Shown here piece by piece: positions 54,221 through 63,662 of a DNA stretch of 64,000 bases. The stretch's first letter is position 1. Each line of letters opens with the position of its first letter. The translations under genes and the position numbers were made by a program. The notes beneath the pieces are model-generated. The model saw only the letters and a list, made by a program, of their open reading frames with translations, did no database searches and was not told the DNA's origin. The DNA lies in assembly GCF_000021805.1 (NCBI RefSeq), contig NC_011726.1:1736001-1800000 (forward strand), in the 5' to 3' direction. The stretch is from Rippkaea orientalis PCC 8801. Its GTDB lineage: Bacteria > Cyanobacteriota > Cyanobacteriia > Cyanobacteriales > Microcystaceae.

Positions 54221-56299
54221 CACGAGAGAACAGGTTAATTTTTTCAACAATTCGGTTGTCAAATCACTGACGGCTAACCCCCCGGCGGTACGACGACGGA
54301 AAGAGCGCAAAATGACTAAATCAAAGGCAGTTGAAGCGCGAGTAATCACTTTACCGACATCATCGTGGGCAATAATTTTAATCTTACATTTAGCCTGAAA
54401 TCCACTTTCCTCAATAACTGCCATTAATTCCTCTTTAAAACTCGCTATTTGTTCGGGGGAAGTTTTGCGATCGCAGACGTGCAATAAAGTCACAGAACCT
54501 TCATTGGCATTAGCCAATAATTGGGCAAAACGAATAATACCCACAATAGCGGGACTAATATCCCTAACAGGCACTAAGAGACGATGCAAATTAATGGGTT
54601 TATCTAACAGACGCATCACGGCCACGGGACAGTGGGAAGACCAAAAAATCGTATCAATAACAGTCCCAAACAATCGAGCGCGTAATCCTGTATTTTGACT
54701 CCACCCCATAATAATTAAATTGGCATCCTTTTCCCTGGCGGTGCGACTAATTCCTTGGGCAACATCATCATCAATGCGAATGGTTGGTTGCGCTTGAACA
54801 TCAAATTCTTGACTAATTTGTAGAGCACGCTCAAGTAAGGCTTGACTTTGTTGAAGATGATTATTTAATTGGGGATCATCCATGTGAACATGGGCAGTAG
54901 CAATGGAAACCGGGACAATAAACCCGGATTTACGACGGGCAATTAATGCACCCATTTCGATTAAATCGCGTTGTGTATGGGGATTATAAATAGGAATCAC
55001 TAACCTAAAAGGTGACGAAGGCATTGCAGAATGAGATTGAGGCAGCCATTCCTCTAAGGAAGTCCCTGATTTTTGACTGTCTTCTTTGACGGTTTTAGGG
55101 ATGGGTAATTTGGGGGCAAATTTGGAAGTCAATACGGGTCCCAAAATCGAGGTGACGAGCATTAAAACAATGACACTGTTGAAAACCGCTTCATTAATTA
55201 ATCTTTCTCCTGCCGTATTTTTGGCTTGGTACGCAACTAAAGCGGCCGCTAGAGTTGCAGCGACTTGGGGTAAGGAGAGGGACCACATGGTTAAGCCTTC
55301 ATGCCAACTGTAGCGGTAGAGGGTTTTTGCGGTCAAGGCTGCCCCGAATTTTGAGCCGATTAATCCGCCCACAATACCAATCACGAGGGGAAATTGAAAG
55401 CGCATCGTGGTGAGGAAAGAGGGAATATCTAAGAGTAATCCCATCCCAACAAAGAAAAAGGGAATAAAGAGGGTACTGCCCAGAAATTCGACCTTTTCTT
55501 TGACTGGTCCATTACCGAGTACATCATTAATGGCTAATCCCGCTAAAAATGCGCCAACAATTTTATCAACGTTGATGATTTGTGCTGCTACAGATACTAG
55601 AAAAACGGCAAACAAGACAAATAGAAATTGATTGCTTTCTTCATCTCCGGTGCGTCGAAAGTATTCTCGTCCTCCCCAATCTAAACCAAAGAGAACTGCT
55701 ACTGCATAAAGACCTAAGGCAACTAATTGAAACATTAAGGAGGCTGCCGAAAACTGTCCCGCATGGATGGAAACACAGATTGCTAAGACTAGCAAGGCAG
55801 CAATATCGGTGAAAATCGTTGCCCCAATTGTTACCATGACCGATTGATTTTTAACCACGCCTAAGCGTTGCACAATGGGATATCCGAGTAAGGTATGAGA
55901 GGCTAAGAGGGAACCAATTAAAAAAGAGGTATTCCAACTAAAATTGAAGAGGCGACTTACTAATATTCCTGCGAGTAATGGGATTAAAAAGGTCATCATG
56001 CCAAATCCTAATGACCGATCTTTCGTTCGGCGAAATTCGGCCATATCGATTTCTAGTCCAGCAACAAACATTAAGTAAATTTTGCCAATGTCCGACAGCA
56101 GCTTGATACTTTCTGAATGGGGGTCAAGCAAATGTAAGCCATCTTTACCTAGAATAACTCCTGCAAACAACAAACCCACTAAGCCAGGAAGTCGTAATTT
56201 CTCAAAAATTGGGGGTAGGATTAACGTTACCATCAAGAGAATGGTAAATGCCACTAGGGGATTGTGGGGTAAAGCGGATAGCAGTTGTTCCATAACCAA
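54197..56299 (-). CDS. Cation/proton antiporter with C-terminal UspA domains
   Basis: This 700-residue membrane protein has 12 to 13 helices in the first 400 residues, matching the CPA2/Kef-NhaA-type exchanger family (AFTILLMVTLILPPIFEKLRLPGLVGLLFAGVILG, GSLLASHTLLGYPIV, DKIVGAFLAGLAINDVLG). Two UspA-like cytoplasmic domains follow: about residues 425-560 (LVIPIYNPHTQRDLIEMGAL...LIIMGWSQNTGLRARLFGTVID) and 565-700. Members exchange Na+ or K+ for H+, and the UspA parts probably regulate them. The particular ion cannot be decided here. It ends in a 24-nt convergent overlap with csaB. Confidence 0.92.
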   Translation of the reverse strand: MVMEQLLSALPHNPLVAFTILLMVTLILPPIFEKLRLPGLVGLLFAGVILGKDGLHLLDPHSESIKLLSDIGKIYLMFVAGLEIDMAEFRRTKDRSLGFGMMTFLIPLLAGILVSRLFNFSWNTSFLIGSLLASHTLLGYPIVQRLGVVKNQSVMVTIGATIFTDIAALLVLAICVSIHAGQFSAASLMFQLVALGLYAVAVLFGLDWGGREYFRRTGDEESNQFLFVLFAVFLVSVAAQIINVDKIVGAFLAGLAINDVLGNGPVKEKVEFLGSTLFIPFFFVGMGLLLDIPSFLTTMRFQFPLVIGIVGGLIGSKFGAALTAKTLYRYSWHEGLTMWSLSLPQVAATLAAALVAYQAKNTAGERLINEAVFNSVIVLMLVTSILGPVLTSKFAPKLPIPKTVKEDSQKSGTSLEEWLPQSHSAMPSSPFRLVIPIYNPHTQRDLIEMGALIARRKSGFIVPVSIATAHVHMDDPQLNNHLQQSQALLERALQISQEFDVQAQPTIRIDDDVAQGISRTAREKDANLIIMGWSQNTGLRARLFGTVIDTIFWSSHCPVAVMRLLDKPINLHRLLVPVRDISPAIVGIIRFAQLLANANEGSVTLLHVCDRKTSPEQIASFKEELMAVIEESGFQAKCKIKIIAHDDVGKVITRASTAFDLVILRSFRRRTAGGLAVSDLTTELLKKLTCSLVLFGEPRS

Positions 56300-56487
56300 A
56301 AATGCGATAATTGATCTCTTGTGAGATATCAGAAAATCAATATCCCAGAGTCCTCATGATAACTTTTTAGCTAGGTTTAAGTAGTTAATAAGAAGTTAGA
56401 CCTCAATAAACAACTGAAAAAGGCTCTATATTTAGCTAATCCGCCGATAAGCCCCACACTCTCTCTAATGGTAAGCCTCGGGACAGT

Positions 56488-57675
56488 TCACGCAAAATCT
56501 GTAAAGGATAAGTCATTCACATCCAAAAGGGGTTTATTGTTCAAAATGGCAAATTGTCCGCCATTGCCTAATCCGGCGATCGCACCATCGGAATTGTAGA
56601 ATAGGTTTCCAGTTGTTGTATTGTAAACCAGAAAAGCACTGCTACCTCCTGCTAGACTCAGTTCAGTCGAACTATCAGCCGTAATGGTCGTAAATTCACT
56701 GGCCACTATATTATTGCTCATGGTTAAAGCATTAAAGACAGTATGGGATAATAAAATTAGGTCAGTCCCTTTGCTAAAGTCGGCAACACTATCTACTCCT
56801 AACTCACCAAAATTAGCGACTCCACCAAAGATAAAGTAATCTCTTCCTTCACCCCCTGTCAGAGAATCGTTACCTTGTCCGCCCCACAGTTCATCAGTAC
56901 CATTTCCTCCCAACAGGGTATCATTACCAGCATTCCCCCTCAGAATATTATTACCACTATTACCCGTGATAACGTTGTTCAGGCTGTTTCCTGTCCCATT
57001 AAGGTTGTTTGTCCCTGTTAAGGTCAAATTTTCCAGGTTACTGCCCAAAGTGTAGCTAAAAGAAGCGTTAACGGTATCTGTTCCTTCGCCGAGGTTTTCG
57101 ATGATCACATCGTCAACCGTATCAACCATGTAAGTATCGTTGTCGAAACCCCCCTTGAGGGTATCCATTCCTAGACCCCCATCAAGGGTATCATTGCCAT
57201 AACTGCCATCAAGGATATTATTGCCACTATTGCCGATGAGAAGGTTACTAGAAAAGTTGCCCGTTCCGTTAATACTATTTGTCCCCGTTAAGATCAGATT
57301 TTCTAGGGTACTACTATTCATAGTATAGGTAACAGAAGCCATTACCGTATCAATACCTTGGTTTCTCAGTTCTATGATGACATCCCCAAGACTATCGATA
57401 ATGTAAGTATCATTGCCAGCCCCTCCTACAAGGGTATCATTACCTGATTGTCCATCAAGGATGTTATTGCCGCTATTGCCTGTAATGTAGTTATTGAAGT
57501 TGTTTCCTGTCCCATCAATGTTACTAGAACCCGTTAAGGTGAGATTTTCCAGATTACCGCTTAAAGTGTAACTAACGGACGAGTAAACGAGGTCTATCCC
57601 TTCGTTGGCGTTTTCAGAGACGATATCACCAACCTCATAAACATAATAGCTATCATCCCCTGCTCCTCCGATCAT
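56488..57675 (-). CDS. RTX calcium-binding repeat protein, 5'-truncated
   Basis: The 395 residues are made of RTX-type modules: blocks such as GNSGNNILDGQSGNDTLVGGAGNDTYIIDSLGDVIIE alternate with YTLSGNLENLTLTGSSNIDGTGN strands about every 70 residues, ending in a serralysin-like tail (DSVADFSKGTDLILLS...SSAFLVYNTTTGNLFYNSDG). There is no catalytic or signal segment. The frame is open upstream to a TAG at 57757-57759, with RTX repeats (GTGNDTLNGGDGND) running right up to it and no start codon except the ATG at 57675. The gene has thus probably lost its 5' part by deletion or rearrangement; the ATG start may be artificial. Confidence 0.75.
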   Translation of the reverse strand: MIGGAGDDSYYVYEVGDIVSENANEGIDLVYSSVSYTLSGNLENLTLTGSSNIDGTGNNFNNYITGNSGNNILDGQSGNDTLVGGAGNDTYIIDSLGDVIIELRNQGIDTVMASVTYTMNSSTLENLILTGTNSINGTGNFSSNLLIGNSGNNILDGSYGNDTLDGGLGMDTLKGGFDNDTYMVDTVDDVIIENLGEGTDTVNASFSYTLGSNLENLTLTGTNNLNGTGNSLNNVITGNSGNNILRGNAGNDTLLGGNGTDELWGGQGNDSLTGGEGRDYFIFGGVANFGELGVDSVADFSKGTDLILLSHTVFNALTMSNNIVASEFTTITADSSTELSLAGGSSAFLVYNTTTGNLFYNSDGAIAGLGNGGQFAILNNKPLLDVNDLSFTDFA

Positions 57676-57757
57676 CGTATCGTTGCCGTCACCACCATTG
57701 AGGGTGTCATTTCCTGTTCCCCCAATTAAACTATGCCAGAAAAAGCAATGAAAGAAC

Positions 57758-58060
57758 TACTAGCTTCTTAACAACACTTAATTAATATTCATCATCAAGC
57801 AAGAAACCCCTTACAAAAATAAGGGAAATTACTGTTCTTGTTTTACCTAGGGTATGGCCATAATAGAGTTGTGACCGATATCACTCACCAAGGGTAACCT
57901 AGACCACAGCCTAAAGAAAGAATCTATTAGATACTAATAGATTAACTTTTTTTATCTAAAAAATTTTTTACCTTGGAAGGTTACTAAAGCTAATCTCTGT
58001 AATTTTACTTAGCTAACAGATTTTAGCAATATTTATAACAAAATAATTGGGACTAAACCG
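57758..58060. other. 303-bp region between the RTX gene and the pilin operon
   Basis: This region holds the stop codon upstream of the RTX frame and a terminator-like hairpin, and must include the pilin operon promoter. A 12-residue plus-strand frame straddling its left edge (57733-57771, MPEKAMKELLAS) looks like the C-terminal end of another gene. No RNA gene was recognised. Confidence 0.4.
57921..57953 (+). terminator. Intrinsic terminator-like hairpin in the pilin leader
   Basis: Arms aatctatta and taatagatt with loop gatac are followed by AACTTTTTTT, the form of a Rho-independent terminator on the plus strand, although the stem is AT-rich. It lies about 110 bp before the pilin operon start with no plus-strand gene before it, so it could be a leader attenuator. 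Confidence 0.5.
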
Positions 58061-59629
58061 ATGAATACTAAATATAAACTTATCTTACTTTATCTTCATC
58101 ATATTCAAAAATCCAAAAACAAAGGAATGACCATCGTTTTTGCGATGGCTATTGGCGTAGTTATGGCCTTAGCAGCCGGAACGATGCTTCTGGGGAGTCA
58201 GGCTAAACAATCTCAAGTTAGTGCCGAAAATGCGAAATCTGAAGGCTATGGGATGTCACAAGTAGCTGCAACTAACTTTATTAATACCCTTAATCAACAG
58301 GGAATGCGATATCTGTTGCTCTATCCTGATAAGTGTGATAGCACAAATACAACCAATTGTTGGGAAAGAGCCACACAAACCACTAATCCTCCTCAATTTA
58401 GAGAACATCTCGCCTCCTGTGACGCGGATACCACTGGTATAACCGGAAAAGCTAACGAAGTGGTTGAATTAGCTGACAGAACCGAATGGAGAGATATCAC
58501 CGACCCCAGAAATCCTAACAAATTAATTGGACAATATCGCCTGATTGAATACTCATACGATGGAACCATTGGTCAAGCCCCTGGACTTGGAAAATTAACC
58601 ATTGAAGGTCGTAAAATTGATGGGACAGCAGGAGATTATCAACGTATTGGGAGTAACTCCAAAAGCCTCACACAAGCAACCTCTCGCGTAGAGATTCAAA
58701 TTCCCGTTCAACCCAATAATAACAATATCCCTGGATTATGGCTGAAATCAGGGACAATCAGTACTGATGATAGTTACACGCCCACTAATAATATTGTTCA
58801 AGGGGATGTTTGGCTCAATGATTGCAATGCTGACCCCGAAACATTAGAAGCCAATGGTAATATCATCGGGGGTCAAGCCCTTCAGATGAGTATCGACTTC
58901 CCTAGCTTACCAACGATTCCCACTAACGCTTATGTTGTTACTGAACTTTCAGCAAGCGCAAGTAATTATCTGAGTCAACCCCAGACCCCGATGGTTGCTG
59001 GTATCCTAAGAACTTTCCTCGACAAAGCCCTCAAGACGGTTATTGGAGAAGTTGCTTTAGCCAATACTTTTGATATTCAGTTCCCCCGACCCGGAGATAC
59101 ACCTACAGACACAGACGCAAACGGCATCCCCATTTATGAATACAAGGTGTCTAATATCACAAACACTAACACGATCAATATCAATGCCTATGATGCAGCC
59201 ACGAATACCCGTCGCAAAGTTATTTTTTACCTGGAAGGAGACTTAAATCCATCGGGTGGTGGCGCAATTTATCATACTTGTCCGAGTGGAACTGCCTGTA
59301 AACCCACAGACTTCGCCATTTATGGCTACAAAGCCACGGGAGGAAAGATTTGTCTTGCAGGGACTCACCAGGTAGAAGCCTTTATTTTTGCCCCAACTTA
59401 TGAGGGAGGTGTTAAAGGGGGTGGTGCTGGGACTGATGGTGCAGGAATCAAAGGCAGCCTTTGGTTAAATAAATGGAGTTCTGATCCTAATTGTCGGTCT
59501 AATGGGAACAATATTATGGTGACACAAACGGGTGCTTGGACAGATCTGGGAGTAGAACTCGATGGCCGTCTCCCTCCCCAACCCAGTCCTGTTTCCAAAG
59601 TGACACAAAAAGAAGTAGATCCCAATTAA
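58061..59629 (+). CDS. PilX-like pseudopilin with large exported domain
   Basis: The 522-residue protein has a class III-like prepilin leader: a 22-residue basic leader ending NKG, then MTIVFAMAIGVVMALAAGTM as the hydrophobic helix. The residue at +5 is Phe, not Glu, as occurs in PilX/GspK-type minor pilins. After the helix, a large domain has few Cys pairs (DKCDSTNTTNC, CPSGTAC) and ends in a GIKGSLWLNKWSSDPNC segment with Trp-Gly motifs. Four consecutive pilin-like genes suggest a minor pilin complex. It resembles cyanobacterial hormogonium/minor pilins from memory; the family is unclear. Confidence 0.75.
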   Translation: MNTKYKLILLYLHHIQKSKNKGMTIVFAMAIGVVMALAAGTMLLGSQAKQSQVSAENAKSEGYGMSQVAATNFINTLNQQGMRYLLLYPDKCDSTNTTNCWERATQTTNPPQFREHLASCDADTTGITGKANEVVELADRTEWRDITDPRNPNKLIGQYRLIEYSYDGTIGQAPGLGKLTIEGRKIDGTAGDYQRIGSNSKSLTQATSRVEIQIPVQPNNNNIPGLWLKSGTISTDDSYTPTNNIVQGDVWLNDCNADPETLEANGNIIGGQALQMSIDFPSLPTIPTNAYVVTELSASASNYLSQPQTPMVAGILRTFLDKALKTVIGEVALANTFDIQFPRPGDTPTDTDANGIPIYEYKVSNITNTNTININAYDAATNTRRKVIFYLEGDLNPSGGGAIYHTCPSGTACKPTDFAIYGYKATGGKICLAGTHQVEAFIFAPTYEGGVKGGGAGTDGAGIKGSLWLNKWSSDPNCRSNGNNIMVTQTGAWTDLGVELDGRLPPQPSPVSKVTQKEVDPN

Positions 59630-59633
59630 TTCA

Positions 59634-60236
59634 ATGATGTCTGAACCAAGAGCAATACTAATGGTTAATCAAACCCTATTGAAACTAGCCCTGAAATCTC
59701 GGCCTAAAGACAGTGGTTTCACCATGATGGAAGTCTTAGTGGCCATTCTTGTTTCTTTTGCCTTTCTGATGGGAACGCTACAAGCAATGGCCTTGAATAC
59801 TTACTTTCAGGTTAAATCCGAACGGGAAGCTCAAGCCAAATTTTGGATTGAAGAAGATCAGGCCTTGGCTTCATCCATAGCGGGTACTGCATCGACAACG
59901 ACAGTCTCTTGTCCTGACAGTTCCGATGCGACTAACGGATTTGGGCAAGAGCTAAAAGAAGATTTAGGTATCACCAGTGGCAATGTCCAAGATATGGGAA
60001 CTCGTACATTAGTTAACAAAAATTATCGACTGGTTCGCGTTACTTCCATCGCCTCTGATAAACCCGATGTTTTACAAATTACCTATAGAGTGGGAAGACC
60101 CTATGTTTCATCTCCAGACACCGACACGGATAATGACCGAATTGCCGATAATCGCTCAGGTAACACCTCGATTATTGCGGAAAGCTTCATACAACTCATG
60201 CCTGTGGATGCGCTATCTTGCACGCCAGACAGCTAA
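59634..60236 (+). CDS. PilV-like type IV minor pilin/pseudopilin
   Basis: The 200-residue protein has a leader ending KDSG followed by FTMMEVLVAILVSFAFLMGTLQAMAL: Phe at +1 and Glu at +5, a canonical prepilin cleavage site. This is the PilV/GspI pattern (minor pilin initiating pilus assembly). Several starts exist; a second ATG at codon 10 would also leave the cleavage site intact. It begins 5 bp after the previous stop and overlaps the next gene by 29 nt. Confidence 0.82.
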   Translation: MMSEPRAILMVNQTLLKLALKSRPKDSGFTMMEVLVAILVSFAFLMGTLQAMALNTYFQVKSEREAQAKFWIEEDQALASSIAGTASTTTVSCPDSSDATNGFGQELKEDLGITSGNVQDMGTRTLVNKNYRLVRVTSIASDKPDVLQITYRVGRPYVSSPDTDTDNDRIADNRSGNTSIIAESFIQLMPVDALSCTPDS

Positions 60237-60723
60237 TCGCGGCACAAACCTCATGGAAGTCACCATTACTGCTGTTATTGCAGGAATTTTAGCGGCGGTT
60301 GCGGTTCCGAGTCTGATGGGGATACTCCAAGGCAGTAAAGTAGACCAAGGCTTAGTTCAAGTACAAAATAGCTTGAAAGATGCCCAAAAACAAGCGATGC
60401 GTCTGGGACAGAGTTGCGAAGTGACTTTCAATACCACAGCAAACCCCCCGACTATTACGGCTTCTCCGGCGGGATGTTTAGTTGGTACTGACACAGAATT
60501 GCCTACGGGGATCGTACTCGAATCAAATGCTCCAGGAGATAAAATCTCCTTTTCTTTTAAAGGAACAACGACCTCTAGCGGAACCATGGTCGTTAAATCC
60601 GCAGATGGTCAAGGAGAACAAAAATGCTTAGTTATCTCCATTGGAATCGGAATTATGCGAACTGGAACCTATAATTCACGCTCGAATAATATAAGCTCGA
60701 CAAACTGCGTTGCCTCCTCCTAA
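60208..60723 (+). CDS. GspH/FimT-like pseudopilin
   Basis: The chosen ATG (MRYLARQTANRG, 171 residues) overlaps the previous gene by 29 nt; the frame is open further upstream but has no better start. The cleavage site NRG / TNLMEVTITAVIAGILAAVAVPSL keeps Glu at +5 but has Thr instead of Phe at +1. The following VQNSLKDAQKQAMRLGQSCEVTFN is the typical GspH/FimT pattern (DAQKQAMRLG). A Cys pair may close a loop. The stop codon falls in a heptamer repeat. It is the third of four pilin-like genes. Confidence 0.82.
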   Translation: MRYLARQTANRGTNLMEVTITAVIAGILAAVAVPSLMGILQGSKVDQGLVQVQNSLKDAQKQAMRLGQSCEVTFNTTANPPTITASPAGCLVGTDTELPTGIVLESNAPGDKISFSFKGTTTSSGTMVVKSADGQGEQKCLVISIGIGIMRTGTYNSRSNNISSTNCVASS

Positions 60724-60755
60724 CTCCTAACTCCTAACTCCTAACTCCTAACTCC
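60721..60755. repeat. Heptanucleotide tandem repeat (TAACTCC x5) between pilin genes
   Basis: Five exact TAACTCC units begin at the TAA stop of the third pilin gene and end before the start of the fourth. It is an STRR-type repeat; unit number can vary and would change the spacing between the two genes without touching coding sequence. Confidence 0.9.
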
Positions 60756-60768
60756 CAACTAGAAAGCC

Positions 60769-61956
60769 ATGCTAAAAAATTATCTAAAATTATTACAAAA
60801 ATCGCGCCGTGAGGCTGGCTATACTCTAGCTGAATTAATGATGGCTGCTTCCCTGACCTTAGTCGTTGTTGGTGCAGCAGGATTTGGACTGGTGACGATT
60901 TTACGCGAAAATAAGTTCGCTAATGCGACTAATACAACTCAATCGAATGTCAATCAAGCGGCTCAATTTATCACCGACGAAATCCGCAATGCTGATCAAA
61001 TCGAAACTAATTTGACAAATTTAAGCACTGATGCTCCATCCTATAATAGTAGCGGGAAGACGACTGTTCTGGCTCTCAAAATACCTAGGGTTCCTGAACG
61101 GGTGATCTATTATTTAGAAACCCCAGGCTCATCAGTTTGGCGAGGTCCTCTGGTACTTAAACGCTTTGGTCCGGGTTTTGATTTGGATGGAACCTACGAT
61201 ACGACTCAACTTGACCCTGACAGTTGGCAGAACGAGGCGTTAATTGATGCTATTCCGAATAGTAGCAGTGGTACGACCACCTGTGATACAGGATTTACTC
61301 GTGTTCCTAGTAATAATGCTGATATTAAAGGGTTTTTTGTCTGTGTTCAATCGGGGGGAAAATTAGCCAAAATCTATCTCACCGGAACCAGTAGCAATGA
61401 GCTTGGTGTTAACAATACCTCAAGAAGTGCAAACTCTCGCTACAACAAGAAAGTTAATTACCAAGTTGTGACCCAAGCTTTTGCGGCGGCTGAATACAGT
61501 GGAGCAACTGGACTGACCTTTCCTGATTTTGCTGTTTATGATAGTGGTATTGTTCCTGAAGGTTCGGGGACTATAGAGACACAACCCGGATTAGTAGATA
61601 CTAGCTTAACGGGTTGTATTGGTTTGACAACACCCGATGTTACTACACAGCTTGATGGAACAGATGCTACAGGAAACTCTTTTGCTCGAGGTCAAGATAT
61701 TACGTTTAATGTATCCTGTGGTTTGACGACGGCTTCTTCTGGTGATTCTACTGATGCTAAGTATTATACGGATGGTGAAGAAGTACCAGCTGCGATTAGA
61801 AGTATATTACAGTCTAAGTTAGGGTCAACAACTGTGGCTAGTAATGGCACTTTAAACCTTGATGATAACCAAATTCTCTATTTATTTGACTTAGATGACG
61901 TGGATCGTAATTTTGTACCAGATGATGCTTATTTGTTAGTCACCATTGAAAATTAA
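60769..61956 (+). CDS. PilW-like minor pilin/pseudopilin
   Basis: The 395-residue protein has a leader ending SRREAG and a helix YTLAELMMAASLTLVVVGAAGFGLVTIL, with Glu at +5. PilW/GspJ-type pilins carry a large C-terminal domain, as here (TIRENKFANATNTTQSNVNQAAQFITDEIRNADQIE then a Cys-rich globular part). It is the last gene of the operon, which therefore contains the PilX, PilV, FimT and PilW types. A stem-loop follows at 62046. A hemolysin-type secretion or adhesin function is not suggested; involvement in pilus priming is inferred. Confidence 0.82.
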   Translation: MLKNYLKLLQKSRREAGYTLAELMMAASLTLVVVGAAGFGLVTILRENKFANATNTTQSNVNQAAQFITDEIRNADQIETNLTNLSTDAPSYNSSGKTTVLALKIPRVPERVIYYLETPGSSVWRGPLVLKRFGPGFDLDGTYDTTQLDPDSWQNEALIDAIPNSSSGTTTCDTGFTRVPSNNADIKGFFVCVQSGGKLAKIYLTGTSSNELGVNNTSRSANSRYNKKVNYQVVTQAFAAAEYSGATGLTFPDFAVYDSGIVPEGSGTIETQPGLVDTSLTGCIGLTTPDVTTQLDGTDATGNSFARGQDITFNVSCGLTTASSGDSTDAKYYTDGEEVPAAIRSILQSKLGSTTVASNGTLNLDDNQILYLFDLDDVDRNFVPDDAYLLVTIEN

Positions 61957-62045
61957 TTGGTCTCTTGCTCATGGGGTGACAAGCAAGCGGCGAATGTGAA
62001 TGGGGTGTGGGGTGTATATAAATCAAGCTTGGGAATTTATGTAGG

Positions 62046-62064
62046 GGTTTAATAATATTAAACC
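62046..62064 (+). terminator. Stem-loop 3' of the pilin operon
   Basis: Arms ggtttaat and attaaacc with loop aat lie 90 bp after the last pilin stop. The surrounding sequence GTAGGGG-TTTAATA resembles the hairpin at 17779, so it may be a dispersed palindrome that also terminates. Confidence 0.5.
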
Positions 62065-62137
62065 TCCAAAACTCTTGAATCCTACTCATTCGTAGCAAAT
62101 ATTGAGCCATTTTATACCTGAACTTGGGCTTTTTGTT

Positions 62138-63526
62138 TTAAAATTGCTTAGGACGAAATGCGTATAAACAATAGCGATTTCTTCCCATATTTTTCGCTTG
62201 ATATAAAGCTTTATCGGCTGCCAAAATTAATCGCTCAGAGGAAATATCTGGAGTGGGAATCGTCGTAGCAATTCCTAAGCTGAGTGTAACATATTCACTG
62301 CATTGAGAAAGTGCATGGGGAATTTTTAATTTTTCTACCTCTAAACGAATTTTTTGAGCCACTCTTGCTGCTCCTAATTCATTGGTATTTGAGAGAATGA
62401 TAGCAAATTCTTCTCCCCCGAAACGAGCCACTAAATCAGCAGGACGCTTAACTACATCTTGCATGACTTGAGCAATTTTTTGTAAACAATCATCTCCCGC
62501 TTGATGTAAATAGTGATCGTTGAATAATTTAAAATAATCGACATCGCATAAAATTAAGGATAAAGACTGTCTTTCTCTCATTAATCGTCGCCATTCTTGG
62601 ACGAGATATTGATTAAAATAACGCCTATTGTGGACTTGGGTCAGTCCATCTATTATTGCCAGATATTCTAGTTTGTCATTAGCCTTTTGTAATTCTTGAT
62701 TAGCTTGCTCTAATTCTTGGGTTCTTTCAGCTACTTTTTGTTCTAAGGTTTCCGAATAATCTTTAAGTTTATTATAATATTGTGCCGTTTGAATAGCTGC
62801 TGCTGCTTGCGAAGTTAAAGCCGTAAAAAGTTTTAAATCTTTGGTGGTATAATTACTCGGTTGGGTGTGACTAACTTTAATCACTCCAATAGTTTCATTA
62901 CAGACTTTTAGGGGAACACAAATAAGAGAACGTATCATTGTTCCTTCATAAATATAGCGGGGATCTTCATTAACATCATTAATAATTTCTTCTTTACCAG
63001 ATTGCAAAACATATCCTTCTATGCTACGAATCGTTCCTTGAGTTTTAATGACCTTTCCTTGTTGTTTACTAAAAATTTCTAATTCTCCTTTTTTTTGATT
63101 GAGAAGCATAAAAGAAATCTGGGAAAAATCTAGAAGATTTTTGGTTTCTTCTATGACGACATCAATAATTTCTTCTAGGGTTAAAGAGGTTGACATTTTT
63201 GAGGAAATGTCATACAGAAAATTAATTTCTTCATATTTATCTAATGTCTCAATAGCTAAGTTTTTTTTCTGAAATTCTTGTTGAACTAAATAATTTAATA
63301 TCTGAGCAATAATTTGAACTTTAGTCTCTCCATAAATGTAGCCAATAACTGTTTCATTAACTGTAATGGGATATTGATAGGGAGAATGTTGATTAAACTC
63401 CCCCCAAAGGATTTTATTTTGAGCATCCGTAATACAAATAGAAGTTGCCAATTCTTGAACAAGACCCTCAATTAAGGATTTTATGGGTTGTTTCGCCAGA
63501 AGTTTACTAAAATTGACGCGAATCAT
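62138..63526 (-). CDS. GAF-GGDEF diguanylate cyclase
   Basis: The 462-residue protein has an N-terminal segment (1-95) with a possible PAS-like fold, a GAF domain at about 102-250 (YDISSKMSTSLTLEEIIDVVIEETKNLLDF...TSQAAAAIQTAQYY), a coiled coil (250-290) and a GGDEF domain. The active site is GGEEF at 370-374, functional in diguanylate cyclases, with an intact inhibitory I-site RPAD at 361-364, five residues before. It thus should make c-di-GMP under feedback control. It lies next to the pilin operon, and c-di-GMP often controls type IV pili, so a link is plausible. The minus orientation converges on the pilin operon. Confidence 0.93.
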   Translation of the reverse strand: MIRVNFSKLLAKQPIKSLIEGLVQELATSICITDAQNKILWGEFNQHSPYQYPITVNETVIGYIYGETKVQIIAQILNYLVQQEFQKKNLAIETLDKYEEINFLYDISSKMSTSLTLEEIIDVVIEETKNLLDFSQISFMLLNQKKGELEIFSKQQGKVIKTQGTIRSIEGYVLQSGKEEIINDVNEDPRYIYEGTMIRSLICVPLKVCNETIGVIKVSHTQPSNYTTKDLKLFTALTSQAAAAIQTAQYYNKLKDYSETLEQKVAERTQELEQANQELQKANDKLEYLAIIDGLTQVHNRRYFNQYLVQEWRRLMRERQSLSLILCDVDYFKLFNDHYLHQAGDDCLQKIAQVMQDVVKRPADLVARFGGEEFAIILSNTNELGAARVAQKIRLEVEKLKIPHALSQCSEYVTLSLGIATTIPTPDISSERLILAADKALYQAKNMGRNRYCLYAFRPKQF

Positions 63527-63662
63527 TGAAGAGCTATAGTAGGCTAATTTTCCTATTATAGCGTTTCTCCATTGACTCAGATAAACTTTTATTTATCTTC
63601 ACTTCCTGACTTTCTACAATGAGCAAACTTTGTATCTCATGCTGATTGAGAATGATTAGAGA

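Noticed and set aside
57760-58060. c-di-GMP riboswitch in front of the pilin operon
   Set aside because: The conserved GEMM core motifs are absent; only the AT-rich hairpin is seen.
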